From assembly GCA_020073365.1 (NCBI GenBank), contig JAIQFL010000050.1, positions 1 through 44,691 of the forward strand: a DNA stretch of 44,691 nt. The letters are read 5' to 3'. The position numbers were made by a program, and so were the translations under genes. The notes under the pieces are model-generated. The model was not told the origin of the DNA. It saw only the letters and a program-made list of their open reading frames with translations, and made no database searches. Source of the stretch: Terriglobia bacterium (GTDB lineage: Bacteria; Acidobacteriota; Terriglobia; Bryobacterales; Bryobacteraceae). Positions within the stretch are counted from its first letter, which is position 1; each line of letters begins with the position of its first letter. Of this stretch, positions 1 through 8,668 are shown piece after piece.

Positions 1-1641
1 GTCAACCCCGACCTGTCCATGAGCGTGGTCACGCGAGTGAAAGTGAGGCCGGCGGTGGACGGCGCAACCGTTGTGACGTTCGACATCTCTCCTCAAATGC
101 AAGTCAGCGAAGTGACGGTGGACGGTCGCGCCGCCGAGGTGCTACAGCGCGACTCGCTACGGCTCAACCTGACACGCGACAACAATCTGTTCCTGGTGGC
201 GCCTCCCGAGCCGCTGCGCGCGGGACGGGAGTACGAATTTGAGTTTCACCACTCCGGCACGGTGATTTACGACGCGGGAGACCGCGTGCTATACGTCAGC
301 GCGCGCGGCGCCTGGTATCCCTTGCACGGCCTCCAGTTCTCGGACTACGACCTGCTCTTCCGCTATCCCAAGGACCTGGACCTGGTGACCCCCGGAGACC
401 TGGTGGAAGATCGTACCGACGGCGACTGGCGCATCACGCGGCGCCACACCGCAACGGCAATTCGCATTGCCGCTTTCAACCTGGGCAACTACGAACATGC
501 CCGTCTGGAGCGTGGCGGGTACGTAGTGGACGTTTGCGCGAACCGCGCGCTGGAGCGCGCGCTGCTGCCCCGCCCGCAGACGGTCACTGCGATTCCGCCG
601 CTCGGAATTCGGTCGCGCCGGCTGCCCGATCCCCTGGCCGAGACGCAGGTGACGCCTCCCGCAATGGACCCCATGGCCAGGCTGCAGAGCCTGGCATCCG
701 AAGTGGCTTCGGCCCTCGAGTTCATGGCTTCCAAGTTCGGACCTCCGACCCTGCGGCACCTCGCCGTTTCGCCCATTCCCGGGACCTTCGGCCAAGGCTT
801 CCCGGGCCTGATCTATCTCTCCACGCTGTCGTACCTGAAGAATGTGCCGGGTCCCCCGTACGCGGGCGGTGAATCGCAGGAACTCTTCTTCCAGGACGTT
901 TTGCAGGCGCACGAGACGGCCCACCAGTGGTGGGGCAACCGCGTCACCGTGGGCTCATACCGGGACTCCTGGCTCATGGAGGCCCTGGCCAATTATTCCG
1001 CGCTGCTGTACATCGAGAAGAGCAAGGGCGCGCGTGAAGTGGAAAAGATTCTGGACAGCTACCGCGCCGCGCTGCTGGTGAAGGGCGATAGCGGCCAGAC
1101 CGTGGACTCCAACGGGCCCATCGTCTTGGGCACGCGCCTGGAAAACTCGCAGGAGCCGCGGGCCTGGCGCGCCATCACGTACGGGAAAGGCTCCTGGATC
1201 ATTCAAATGCTGCGCGGGCGCATTGGCGACGAGCGCTTCTTTGCGATGCTGGCCGAGCTACTCAAGCGTTACGACCGGAAAGCCATCACCACGGAAGCGT
1301 TTCGCGGGCTGGCCGCCGAGTTTCTGCCTCCCAAGTCGAACGACCCCAAGCTGGAGACGTTCTTCGACCAGTGGGTCTATGGTACCGGCATCCCCACTTT
1401 AAAGCTGACGTACACCATCAAAGGCAAAGCGCCGGCTCTCAAGCTGGTAGGTACGCTGACGCAGTCGGACGTGGACGGCGACTTCAGCGCGCTCATCCCG
1501 GTGGAGATTCAGGTAGCGCGCGGGCGCAACATCACCCAGTGGGTACCTTCCGCAAACAATCCGGTCACGTTTACGGTGCCGCTGAAACAAGCGCCTGTGA
1601 AGGTCGCGCTGGACCCGCACCACGGCCTGCTGCGGCGGTAG
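1..1641 (+). CDS. M1 family metallopeptidase (aminopeptidase N-like), 5'-truncated by window edge
   Basis: Zinc aminopeptidase-type protein; the N-terminus lies outside the window, since the frame is open to base 1 and the ATG at 19 is only an internal methionine. The zinc site is visible: HETAH followed by QWWGN (about residues 304-313 counted from base 1), with the third zinc ligand in WLMEALANY about 19 residues after the second His. This HExxH-18-E spacing is characteristic of gluzincins of family M1. The C-terminal part (after YGTGIPTLKL) reads as the beta-sandwich that follows the catalytic domain in this family. Acidobacteria encode many such exported M1 paralogues. A signal peptide cannot be checked because the start is missing. 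The substrate is unknown; peptide N-termini are expected from the family. Confidence 0.85.
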   Translation, partial: VNPDLSMSVVTRVKVRPAVDGATVVTFDISPQMQVSEVTVDGRAAEVLQRDSLRLNLTRDNNLFLVAPPEPLRAGREYEFEFHHSGTVIYDAGDRVLYVSARGAWYPLHGLQFSDYDLLFRYPKDLDLVTPGDLVEDRTDGDWRITRRHTATAIRIAAFNLGNYEHARLERGGYVVDVCANRALERALLPRPQTVTAIPPLGIRSRRLPDPLAETQVTPPAMDPMARLQSLASEVASALEFMASKFGPPTLRHLAVSPIPGTFGQGFPGLIYLSTLSYLKNVPGPPYAGGESQELFFQDVLQAHETAHQWWGNRVTVGSYRDSWLMEALANYSALLYIEKSKGAREVEKILDSYRAALLVKGDSGQTVDSNGPIVLGTRLENSQEPRAWRAITYGKGSWIIQMLRGRIGDERFFAMLAELLKRYDRKAITTEAFRGLAAEFLPPKSNDPKLETFFDQWVYGTGIPTLKLTYTIKGKAPALKLVGTLTQSDVDGDFSALIPVEIQVARGRNITQWVPSANNPVTFTVPLKQAPVKVALDPHHGLLRR

Positions 1642-2033
1642 CCCTGGCGTTGCAAGCGGTGTTTGCCGGCTGGCAGAGTCTGGGCGGCCAGTAAGAGCGC
1701 GACCAGGGAACTGCGCCCCAGGGGCGACCATTAGGAGCCGCGGCAAAATAAGCTGGACACCCGGCCCGAAACATTTTATGCTATCCGTGTGGCTGCGCAG
1801 TCCAAATGTCCAACTTATTTCTGCGCGATGCCTTAGGTGTCGCAAAATCCCCTTGTCAGTGCCGACCAACGCCAACATCGAAAGCTCGTTCAGTGGCAAT
1901 GGGTCCTCCCTTGTCACCCAGCGTTTACCGATCCGGCTCCCTACGGGTGAGGATTGGGAAAGTGACGGATCCTCGCGCGCGGCGGCCACGGCGACGTCCG
2001 GCCACTCTTCAATGCAAGAATGGCCGGGGCGCT
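1642..2033. other. Intergenic region between convergent genes, no gene supported
   Basis: About 390 bases between the M1 peptidase stop and the stop of the minus-strand LssY_C gene. Long open frames cross it on both strands but show no recognisable motif, so I treat them as shadows. The only structure I see is the inverted repeat at 1746-1820. Confidence 0.5.
1746..1820. repeat. Inverted repeat, 13-bp arms, 49-bp spacer (possible IS-end or MITE remnant)
   Basis: Left arm AAATAAGCTGGAC (1746-1758) and right arm GTCCAACTTATTT (1808-1820) are reverse complements with one mismatch. The arms are AT-rich in a GC-rich setting. The similarity continues weakly outward as GC-rich sequence. No transposase frame is recognisable on either side. 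It could be a solo hairpin element or two facing remnants of insertion-sequence ends. Confidence 0.55.
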
Positions 2034-3257
2034 CTAATTCAGCAGCAGCACCGCGATCCGGGCATCGGTTTCCAGATTGTCGCCGGTGGCGTTCTGGGCT
2101 TTCTGCGGCACGTTGGGACGCTCCACGAACTCCAGCGATTGCACGAGTCCGGTGAAGAGCAGATCGTTCACCACCTTGGCCCGCTCACGGTCGATCTGGG
2201 AATCGATGCGGTGGATAAAGGTCCGGTTCTCTTCCGAAAAGTTGATTCCCACATCGTGAGTCGCGGCGATCGCCCAGACGGGCTTGTCCTGAAAAGTCAT
2301 GGGCCGCACCCAGACGCGCAGATGGTGCCGCCGGGCAAACGTGTTGTTGAGCTTTTCGAACACCAGGTCGGGCGGTTTCCCATCCAGCAGGAGCACCGAC
2401 ACGGGCGCCTCATTGTAACCGCGGTCTTCGGCCAGCGCGCGAATGGTTTCGAACTTGGCAAGGGGATTCAAGCCCGCGGCACTGGTCCATCCCGCGGCGG
2501 CAAACGCCTGCTTCACCTGCTCCTGGGTGCCGATCAGCATCAGGTTGGTGATATCGGACGGTTTGGAAGGCCGCTCCGCCATGGTCTGGAACGGCTCCTG
2601 CGCCACCAGGTCCGCCAGGGCCGCACGGTTCGGAATCGGCTGCAGTTTCGCCGCCGGACCGGGGCCGGCCGGGCCCTTCAACGAGAGCGGCGAGGTGAGC
2701 TTCAGGGCCATCTCCACGCCGGCGTCGTAAGTGATATCGCCTTCCGCAGGCTTGAGCACTGCGCTCTTGGCCGCGTTGAGGACGCCGGCGAACCCGGAAT
2801 ACTTCCCGGCAAGCTTGTTGATGCCCGCGTCCAACTGGCCCGTGAGCGTCTCGGAGGCCAGGATGCCGTTGATCTGACCCTTGTCATCCAGTTTCTCTCG
2901 CGCGTTTTCCACGGCGGCCACCTGGACGGCCAGTTTCAGCTTCGCGCCGTCGATCTCGATCTCCGTGAAACTGAGAACCAGCACCGAACGCTCCTCCGCC
3001 TTGGCGGACTGCGTGGCCTTCTCCACGATGCCGCGTACCATAGCGCCCGCCGGGATGAGGTACTGACTGCCCTCCATGACCGGCGCGATGACAACGGCCT
3101 CCACGGGATCCTGGCCTCTCGCATTCTGCGTGGAGACTTTGGTCTTGAGACGGACCTGAATCTCCGTACCCACCGGCACGTCCAACGCCAACACGGGCAC
3201 TGGCAGCAGCAGCGCCGCTACGACACTACTTCTCAGAGATCTCAGAAATCGGGCCAT
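2034..3257 (-). CDS. Secreted protein with LssY_C-like C-terminal domain
   Basis: A protein of about 407 residues with an N-terminal signal (MARFLRSLRSSVVAALLLPVPVLA). The first half carries a stretch like DVPVGTEIQVRLKTKVST and YLIPAGAMVRGIVEKA, a surface-exposed beta-rich pattern. The second half (from about residue 220) resembles the LssY C-terminal domain: ITNLMLIGTQEQVKQAFAAAGW, then APVSVLLLDGKPPDLVFEK, then the diagnostic RRHHLRVWVRP. LssY_C proteins are poorly characterised; in LssY-type proteins the domain follows a PAP2-like membrane part, which is absent here. I chose the ATG at 3257; an ATG at 3269 is also possible. Either overlaps the end of the upstream gene (stop at 3226), so the two are likely translationally coupled. 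Last gene of a three-gene minus-strand operon. Confidence 0.7.
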   Translation of the reverse strand: MARFLRSLRSSVVAALLLPVPVLALDVPVGTEIQVRLKTKVSTQNARGQDPVEAVVIAPVMEGSQYLIPAGAMVRGIVEKATQSAKAEERSVLVLSFTEIEIDGAKLKLAVQVAAVENAREKLDDKGQINGILASETLTGQLDAGINKLAGKYSGFAGVLNAAKSAVLKPAEGDITYDAGVEMALKLTSPLSLKGPAGPGPAAKLQPIPNRAALADLVAQEPFQTMAERPSKPSDITNLMLIGTQEQVKQAFAAAGWTSAAGLNPLAKFETIRALAEDRGYNEAPVSVLLLDGKPPDLVFEKLNNTFARRHHLRVWVRPMTFQDKPVWAIAATHDVGINFSEENRTFIHRIDSQIDRERAKVVNDLLFTGLVQSLEFVERPNVPQKAQNATGDNLETDARIAVLLLN

Positions 3258-3714
3258 CGACGTCCTCAATCCGCACCAGAAAACGCTTGCGCGATTCCAG
3301 CCTCGATTCCGGTGCGTCGAACCGGGCGGCTACCATGCGGTCCTGGAACGTGTGTCCCGGGATTTTCTCTTGAGTCACGAGGGTATCGGTGAACTTTTGG
3401 CCCAGCAAGGGGATGCCTTCGAAGAGCCGCTTGGCATCCATCTCGGCGACGGTTCGGCCCTCGTACTGTTTGCCGTCCTTTTCCTCCATCAGCACGGTGA
3501 CGGTGCGAACCACAAACGTCACGTTTCCGGGGTTGGAGAAGCGGAAGTCGAGGACTACCACCGAGCTGTTCTCGTCGAGCGGGGCGGTGCGGACCTTGAG
3601 AATGCTGCCGGTCAACCCGATACGCGCCCCGCGCTGCATGAACAGAACACCGGCCACAACCAGGCCGATGCAGGCGAGGCCGATCGCAAACGCGGCCGCA
3701 AACTGGTTCCTCAT
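3226..3714 (-). CDS. Hypothetical one-TM membrane-anchored protein
   Basis: A 162-residue protein that I do not recognise as a named family. It opens with a hydrophobic segment (FAAAFAIGLACIGLVVAGVLFM, about residues 4-25), either an uncleaved anchor or a signal peptide. The rest is soluble and beta-rich, with a pattern reminiscent of an immunoglobulin-like fold: SSVVVLDFRFSNPGNVTFVVR, then repeated V/E-rich strands. It starts two bases after the stop of the isomerase-like gene and ends inside the start of the LssY_C gene, so it sits in the middle of a tight operon. That placement suggests a shared envelope role, but this is inference from position only. Confidence 0.65.
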   Translation of the reverse strand: MRNQFAAAFAIGLACIGLVVAGVLFMQRGARIGLTGSILKVRTAPLDENSSVVVLDFRFSNPGNVTFVVRTVTVLMEEKDGKQYEGRTVAEMDAKRLFEGIPLLGQKFTDTLVTQEKIPGHTFQDRMVAARFDAPESRLESRKRFLVRIEDVDGPISEISEK

Positions 3715-3716
3715 GT

Positions 3717-4652
3717 TCAGATCTCACCGACGATGCGCATGATCTCCTCCATGGAGGTGTGCGCCGCGGCGATAAGGGTGCCATCGAACAAGTGGGTTTC
3801 CAGACCGATCTTGCCCTTATAGCCATCCTTGTCGAGCGCCAGCAGGATGGCCTTCCAGTCCTCCTTTTCGGGGCTGGCGGGCATCACGCCCTTGCCCTTC
3901 ACCTGGACGTTCAGGATCCGTTTCTTGGGCAGCAGGGCATATCCGTCCGGGTAGGACGTCTCCTTACCGTAGGCGTTGTGCGGATCCCAGTTCATGCCCA
4001 CCCACTTGGAGGGAATCAGCTTCAGAATGTCGGCCAGCTCGGCGGAAGTGGCGACATTCTGGGAGCCCTCGTTTTCGATCAGCAGGTAGACCTTCTCCTT
4101 TTCGGCCACGGCCGCCATTTCGCCGCCGATGGTCTCGGCGACGCGCGAGTACATGGTCTTGGGGTCTGCGACACGCGACCCGGTGAAGACCCGCAGCTTG
4201 TCGCATCCCATGATCTGGGCGCAGCGGATGGCCTTCTTCAGGTCCTCGAGACGGTTGTCCCAGCGAGCCTTCTCGGACGCCAGGCGCTTGTCGCGCGCGG
4301 CGGAATCCTCCTGCCTCCGGCGGACGGGTTCGCTGCCCGGCCAGCCAAACTTCAGCAGGCTGGTATTGATGAATGAAACCTTGAGCCCCTCATTGGCGAA
4401 CCGCACGGCATCCGCCTTGATCTCCGGCTCGGTCAGGGCGAAGTACTCCTTCTTCGCGGTGCTCTCACTCTTCGGGGGATTGCGGATCTCTACAAACTGC
4501 ATCCCGTACTGATGAGCGAACGCGATGGATTCGTTCGTAGTGAGGCCGATCTCGTCGGTGATGGCGCTGATGCGCGTTTTGTCCATGTGGCTTCGCGCCC
4601 ACAGGGTGGATGCGCAGGCCGCTCCCGCTGCCAGAAGTTCACGCCTTGTCAT
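3717..4652 (-). CDS. Sugar phosphate isomerase/epimerase-like TIM barrel, Tat signal
   Basis: About 311 residues. The N-terminus MTRRELLAAGAACASTLWA has the twin-arginine pattern, so the protein is probably exported folded. The mature part reads as a xylose isomerase-like TIM barrel (AP endonuclease family 2 fold): ISAITDEIG, YGMQFVEIRN, MGCDKLRVFTGS, VYLLIENEGSQN, WVGMNWDPHNAYGKE, ILNVQVKGKG and IGLETHLFDG. The Glu in LLIENE, the Asp/His in WDPHN and the terminal Glu in GLETH match the metal-binding positions expected of the family. I place the start at 4652; the frame is open further upstream, but an upstream start would put about 38 residues before the Tat motif and overlap the divergent gene. 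Substrate unknown. First gene of a three-gene operon. Confidence 0.8.
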   Translation of the reverse strand: MTRRELLAAGAACASTLWARSHMDKTRISAITDEIGLTTNESIAFAHQYGMQFVEIRNPPKSESTAKKEYFALTEPEIKADAVRFANEGLKVSFINTSLLKFGWPGSEPVRRRQEDSAARDKRLASEKARWDNRLEDLKKAIRCAQIMGCDKLRVFTGSRVADPKTMYSRVAETIGGEMAAVAEKEKVYLLIENEGSQNVATSAELADILKLIPSKWVGMNWDPHNAYGKETSYPDGYALLPKKRILNVQVKGKGVMPASPEKEDWKAILLALDKDGYKGKIGLETHLFDGTLIAAAHTSMEEIMRIVGEI

Positions 4653-4674
4653 AAATCGATTGTAATAGATAGGT

Positions 4675-5220
4675 ATGGAGTGGATGAGCGGCTCTGGAAA
4701 GAAAATCGTGTTGCTGGAAGGCGACATCACCCGGGTTCCGGCGGATGCCATCGTGAACGCCGCCAATTCGGCGCTGGCCGGAGGCGGCGGCGTGGATGGC
4801 GCGATTCACCGCGCCGGGGGGCCGGAGATCATGCGCGAACTGGATGGCATGCGGCGCCGGATAGGCCACTGTCCCACGGGAAGCGCGGTGGTCACGGGCG
4901 CCGGGCGACTGCCCGCGAAGCATGTCTTCCACGCCGTGGGGCCGGTGTACCGGGACGGCCGGCGCGGCGAGCCGGAATTGCTGGCCTCGTGCTATCGGAA
5001 GTGCCTGGAACTGGCCGAGGAGCGCGAGGTGAAGACCATCAGTTTTCCGGCCATCAGCACGGGAGTGTACGGGTATCCGATCGAGGAAGCGGCGGAAATT
5101 GCGATTCGAGAGGTGAAGGCGCACCTCGAAAAGCGGGAGGTGCGGGTGCAGCAGGCGATCTTCGTGTTGTACGGGAAACAAGCTTACGACGTGTACGTGG
5201 CGACATTGATCCAGGCTTAG
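4675..5220 (+). CDS. Macro-domain protein (ADP-ribose binding / O-acetyl-ADP-ribose deacetylase-like)
   Basis: About 181 residues covering a single macro domain of the MacroD/YmdB type. Diagnostic segments are [30 protein letters not shown] near the N-terminus (given here only as landmarks: [18 protein letters not shown]), [25 protein letters not shown] in the middle (CPTG, HAVGP), and [14 protein letters not shown], the phosphate-binding loop. These are the residues that hold ADP-ribose in the family. Members remove ADP-ribose from acidic side chains or deacetylate O-acetyl-ADP-ribose. The start codon is either 4675 or the ATG at 4684; neither has a convincing Shine-Dalgarno. The gene is head to head with the isomerase operon with only 22 bases between start codons. 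Confidence 0.88.
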   Translation: MEWMSGSGKKIVLLEGDITRVPADAIVNAANSALAGGGGVDGAIHRAGGPEIMRELDGMRRRIGHCPTGSAVVTGAGRLPAKHVFHAVGPVYRDGRRGEPELLASCYRKCLELAEEREVKTISFPAISTGVYGYPIEEAAEIAIREVKAHLEKREVRVQQAIFVLYGKQAYDVYVATLIQA

Positions 5221-5289
5221 CCTTGGAGCTTTGCACCACCTACCACCCGTGGCACGACAAGAAGAGCGGACGCGCCTACCTTCGCCCGG

Positions 5290-5655
5290 ATGACCAAACC
5301 CATCAGCGACTCGATTGAAATATGCCGGCCTCTCTCAGTTGGCTGGACAGTCAAAACTCGGGACTACGAGTCGCGTTCGATCCTGCGGCAAATCAATCGT
5401 GTGTCGCCGGCCCGCGCTGAGTCGGAAAAGGCAAATTCGCGGATGCTCTGGGCCGTCCGGCGGGTTTTGACACCGGAGGAGTGGAAGAAGTTACAGGCGG
5501 AGCCCCCGAAGGCGCGCGCCCCTGAGATAGGCAGGAATCACCCCGAATGGGCCGATATTACGCGACGGATTGCCGTTGCCTCGCGAGCATTAGGGTTGCC
5601 CCGGGCCGGAGTGAACGTAGTCTGGTTTCGAACTCTGGCGGGCTTATTGCTCTGA
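5290..5655 (+). pseudogene. Probable remnant of a Spy/CpxP-like periplasmic protein (C-terminal part)
   Basis: The middle of this frame (RAESEKANSRMLWAVRRVLTPEEWKKLQ) resembles the last helices of Spy/CpxP-like heavy-metal-sensor proteins, which end with a bundle helix and an LTPEQ-type turn. No signal peptide and no N-terminal half of such a protein precede it, and the start region does not look coding. The last 40 residues do not resemble the family. I read this as a truncated remnant rather than a working gene; a short unrelated hypothetical protein is the alternative. Confidence 0.35.
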
Positions 5656-5669
5656 GATGGGGGCAGAAC

Positions 5670-5969
5670 ATGCCCGGGCCCGACATCCTGCCGACCATTG
5701 TGTGGAGTCCAACTAAGGCGTCGGCGGGTTGCGCCGAGTGGGATCGACTCTTTCAGTTATTTGTTTCGGCCGTCAGCGAGATGGTTGCCCTCCAGGCGGA
5801 ACAATCGGAAGCGGATCCGCTGGACGATCCCGAGCGGACTCGGGTCCATCGGCTGTTGCGAGAAGCGGCGGGCAACCGGAAACGAGCCAAGGATGCTTTG
5901 CTCCAACACCTGCGGGCTCATGCGAGTTGCGGAATTCCGGCTCCCCCGGCCGCGTCACTTGCCCGATAG
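5670..5969 (+). CDS. Small hypothetical protein, 99 aa
   Basis: The frame is open from 5547, but the ATG at 5670 follows a G-rich stretch (gagatgggggc) usable as a ribosome site, and the protein-like part begins there. The sequence has a helical, charged core (EWDRLFQLFVSAVSEMVALQ, then DPERTRVHRLLREAAGNRKRAKDALLQHLRAH), typical of a small soluble helical protein. No motif is recognisable and no TM segment is present. It lies in a stretch with other gene debris, so it may itself be a leftover. Confidence 0.4.
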   Translation: MPGPDILPTIVWSPTKASAGCAEWDRLFQLFVSAVSEMVALQAEQSEADPLDDPERTRVHRLLREAAGNRKRAKDALLQHLRAHASCGIPAPPAASLAR

Positions 5970-6210
5970 CCCGCCGGTGATATTGCCGCTCAGATCGTTG
6001 AATCCGTAGGTCTCGACGATGGCGCTGTTGGCCAACACCGCAAAATTCTGAAGCGGCGAGTTTGCCGGAGTAAACATTCCGATGCCGCAGCTCAGGGGAT
6101 TCCCGATTTGATCGCTGACGGGGGGGCGTCAGACTCCGGATACCTCCGCCAGCGAAGTGGCCAGATTGCGATTGAGCCCCTTACGATGAATCCCGTGCCC
6201 CCGATTGCAC
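5955..6210 (-). pseudogene. C-terminal remnant of an unrecognised protein with an in-frame stop
   Basis: On the minus strand the frame that ends at the TGA at 5955-5957 reads DQIGNPLSCGIGMFTPANS followed by PLQNFAVLANSAIVETYGF and NDLSGNITGGLSGK. Upstream, in the same frame and separated by a TGA at 6129-6131, it continues with KGLNRNLATSLAEVSGV. Both parts look like real protein, so this is most likely the tail of a decayed gene. A 7-G run at 6120-6126 next to the stop is also a place where a sequencing slip could occur. I do not recognise the family. The remnant runs up to the 3' end of the O-antigen ligase-like gene. Confidence 0.4.
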
Positions 6211-6246
6211 TCTTCGAGACAGCCGGGCCGCAGGGCGGTTCGAGCG

Positions 6247-7575
6247 TCAGGTAGCGGGGCCGTTGGAGAACCGGGCGGAACCCCGGAAGGCCGGCCTGGA
6301 AGCGTCTTGGACGAGCAAAGGCGACAGGGCGGCGAAGCTAAGCAGAATCAACCCCAAAGAGTGACCATACGTGTAGTCCGTCATGCCGACGGTCAGAAAC
6401 CCGAATATCCCCAGAAGAGAACTGCGACACAGGAACAGGCATTCACGGTCATATGCACGCCGGCACGCTCGTAACACGTCCCGGAGCAGAACAGCAAGAC
6501 ACAGCATGGCTGCGATCAGAATTGGGATCCCAAACTGAGCCGCCAGTTGAAGAGCGTTGTTATGCAGGTGTCCATGATAGGCGGGCACAGGCTCGCCTTG
6601 CGCTAAGTAGCGCGGATATAGCTGGTCGATACGGCCGGGGCCCACACCGAAGACCGGCTGTTCCCGAATCATCTTCCAGCCCACGTGCCACATTTGAACT
6701 CTTTCCGCATTCGAATAGTAGTCCGGCTGAAACGATTGCGCCACGCGATGACGTAGAGGTCCGGGAGCGAGCAGGAATATCAGCGCCGGAATGGCCGGGA
6801 GTACCCAGATTTGCTTCGATCGCCGCCAGACCAGGTGCAACCCCAGCAGCAAAAGGCGTGCGAGCCAAAGCATGCGCGTGAGACTAAGAACGATTGCCAG
6901 GCAATGGACTCCAAGTGCCGGCGACGCCCATCGCCGCTCTTCGGGATAAGAAGCTCGGAACTCTAACAACGCTCCGAACACGAGAACCTCTACCGTTGCG
7001 TAGATCATCCAATGGTGCAGCAGACCGCCATCGCGAAGGTAGAAGGCCGGATCACCGCCAATGGACAGCTCGTGGCGGTACCGGAGCAGATGAGAAAAGA
7101 AACCCAGCACCACGACGGCGCAGCCGGCTGACGAGGTCAGGAAGATCCCTCGCCAGATGGTCAGCATATCTTCGGGGCGATTCAGTACGGGCAGAATCAG
7201 AAAGAGAGCGCCCAGCAGTAACAGGTGTCGTATCTCACTCGCCCCGCCGCCGGTCCGCTGAGCGTGCAACCAACTGAGAGTCTCCAGCCAAGCCCATCCG
7301 AACCAGAACCAGAAGACTCCGGGCAGATGGAGAGCGGCGCGATGACGGGCAATTCCGGCGATACGGGCCATGAGCGCAAGCGCGAGGAACGACTCGCTCA
7401 CGGCGATCGACAACGGGGCTGCGCATAGCGCCGTACCGGCAGCCAGGGCGTCCATGCCCCGCTCGCGCACGACCCTGCGCACTGCCGCGGAAATCCCCGG
7501 CTCGCCGCCGATGAGATTGCCCGGGCTCACCCATGTAACACCTTGCATTCTGTACCATCCTGTACGACCGATCAC
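6247..7575 (-). CDS. O-antigen ligase / Wzy-like polysaccharide polymerase membrane protein
   Basis: A 442-residue polytopic membrane protein with about ten hydrophobic segments. The C-terminal half carries the Wzy_C (O-antigen ligase) signature: an Arg-containing periplasmic loop (SNAERVQMWHVGWKMIREQP), FGVGPGRI, and the HGHLHNNALQLAAQFGIP segment with the conserved His and Asn residues. An LTRMLWLA segment corresponds to the LTxSRGAWLG-type helix before it. Such proteins transfer or polymerise lipid-linked glycans at the outer face of the inner membrane. The first ATG is used; the ATG ten codons later is equally possible. Its likely partner, a sugar transferase, is the broken gene at 7995-8645. 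Confidence 0.8.
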   Translation of the reverse strand: MIGRTGWYRMQGVTWVSPGNLIGGEPGISAAVRRVVRERGMDALAAGTALCAAPLSIAVSESFLALALMARIAGIARHRAALHLPGVFWFWFGWAWLETLSWLHAQRTGGGASEIRHLLLLGALFLILPVLNRPEDMLTIWRGIFLTSSAGCAVVVLGFFSHLLRYRHELSIGGDPAFYLRDGGLLHHWMIYATVEVLVFGALLEFRASYPEERRWASPALGVHCLAIVLSLTRMLWLARLLLLGLHLVWRRSKQIWVLPAIPALIFLLAPGPLRHRVAQSFQPDYYSNAERVQMWHVGWKMIREQPVFGVGPGRIDQLYPRYLAQGEPVPAYHGHLHNNALQLAAQFGIPILIAAMLCLAVLLRDVLRACRRAYDRECLFLCRSSLLGIFGFLTVGMTDYTYGHSLGLILLSFAALSPLLVQDASRPAFRGSARFSNGPAT

Positions 7576-7994
7576 GGGTTGTGCGGCGCGGGAAGACCAG
7601 GAAACGGATTCCCGGCCTCAGTAAGCCGCAGTAACTCGTCGCCGTTAACAACTACAAGTCCGCCCGGGCGCAAGATACGAACGTTTCCGTCGAATTAGAC
7701 AGACAGTCGGAGCACCGGGTTTCTTCCGCGATGCAAGTTGCCCGCCAACCATAGTACGGTTCCGAACGAACAGAGCCGACTTAGTGGGACTCACACCCAG
7801 TTCACTGGATTCTGGCGAACGATTGGCAATGGAGTAAGTAGGGTAAATGTAAAATTGTGTTTCCCCGTCTCGAAGCATTAGCAAACTCACATCGGCATCT
7901 GGGTTTTCCCGGCTAACATGGACTGGAGGGGTAGAGCAGAATTGTCGTCGATTCCGGTTCCTGGTTCCGCTCCATTCGAACAAGATCCGATTTG
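7576..7994. other. Intergenic region between divergent genes, nothing recognised
   Basis: About 420 bases between the start of the O-antigen ligase-like gene and the sugar-transferase remnant. It is less GC-rich than its surroundings, particularly around 7830-7865, which suits a promoter region for the divergent genes. I see no convincing -35/-10 pair, no RNA gene and no repeat. Confidence 0.4.
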
Positions 7995-8645
7995 GGATGT
8001 ATCGATACCTGCGAGCGGATGGCGTCAGCGGTATTGCTTGTCCTGCTGAGCCCGTTGCTCGCGGGAATCGGGATCATGATCCTGGCGCTTGCCGGCACGT
8101 CTCCGCTGATCGCGAACACCGGCGGGTTGGCCAATATGGATCGGAGTTGTGGTTGATCAAGTTCAGAACGATGTGGCGGTATCGAGCCCGCTTGGACCCG
8201 ATGCGCGACATCGCCTGGCTGGAGCGGATTGACGATGAGGCTGGGCCGGAGTTGAAGGGCCCTGACGATCACAGAGCCGCCAGCCATCTTGCGCGATTCT
8301 GCAGGCGGCATTCGATAGACGAGCTTCCGCAGTTGTTCCACGTACTGCTGGGCGAGATGTCACTGGTAGGGTCCCGCCCGGTGACCCGGCCGGAATCGCA
8401 GCGGATCTATGGTCCGGATGCCAGGGGAGATTCTGCGCGCGAAGCCCGGTGTGGCGGGATTTTGGCAGGTGTCGGGCCGCAATCGACTGACGCCCGAGGA
8501 TCGCCGCAGGCTGGATCTCGAGTGTGCGCGGAGGCGGTCTTAGAGTCTTCACTTTGGGATTCTGCTGAAGACCGTCCCGGAAGTACTGAGTGGCGCCAAT
8601 ACCTGGTGCGCATCCCCTAAAGTTACGCAGCGGACTGTCGATTGA
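7995..8645 (+). pseudogene. Bacterial sugar transferase (WbaP/EpsL type), degraded by frameshifts and a stop
   Basis: Four pieces in register with the undecaprenyl-phosphate sugar-1-phosphate transferase family. Frame 3 gives the N-terminal membrane helix (ASAVLLVLLSPLLAGIGIMI) to about 8125. Frame 2 then gives RRVGQYGSELWLIKFRTMW and RRHSIDELPQLFHVLLGEMSLVGSRPVT, the family core with the KFRTM and DELPQL motifs. Near 8425 it returns to frame 3 with AKPGVAGFWQVSGRNRLT. An in-frame TAG at 8541-8543 is followed by SLHFGILLKTVPEVLSG, the family C-terminus. Two frameshifts and one stop argue for a pseudogene, though assembly error cannot be excluded. Intact, it would load the first sugar onto undecaprenyl phosphate and pair with the nearby O-antigen ligase-like gene. 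Confidence 0.82.
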
Positions 8646-8668
8646 TGTAGTGGGAGGAAGCATGGCGT

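Noticed and set aside
1806-3392. 528-codon plus-strand frame across the LssY_C gene
   Set aside because: Antisense shadow rich in His, Arg and Gly; the minus strand carries signal peptides and family motifs.
7645-7983. 112-codon minus-strand frame in the intergenic region
   Set aside because: No ribosome site, no family motif and Cys/Arg-rich composition; it also overlaps the sugar-transferase remnant upstream region.
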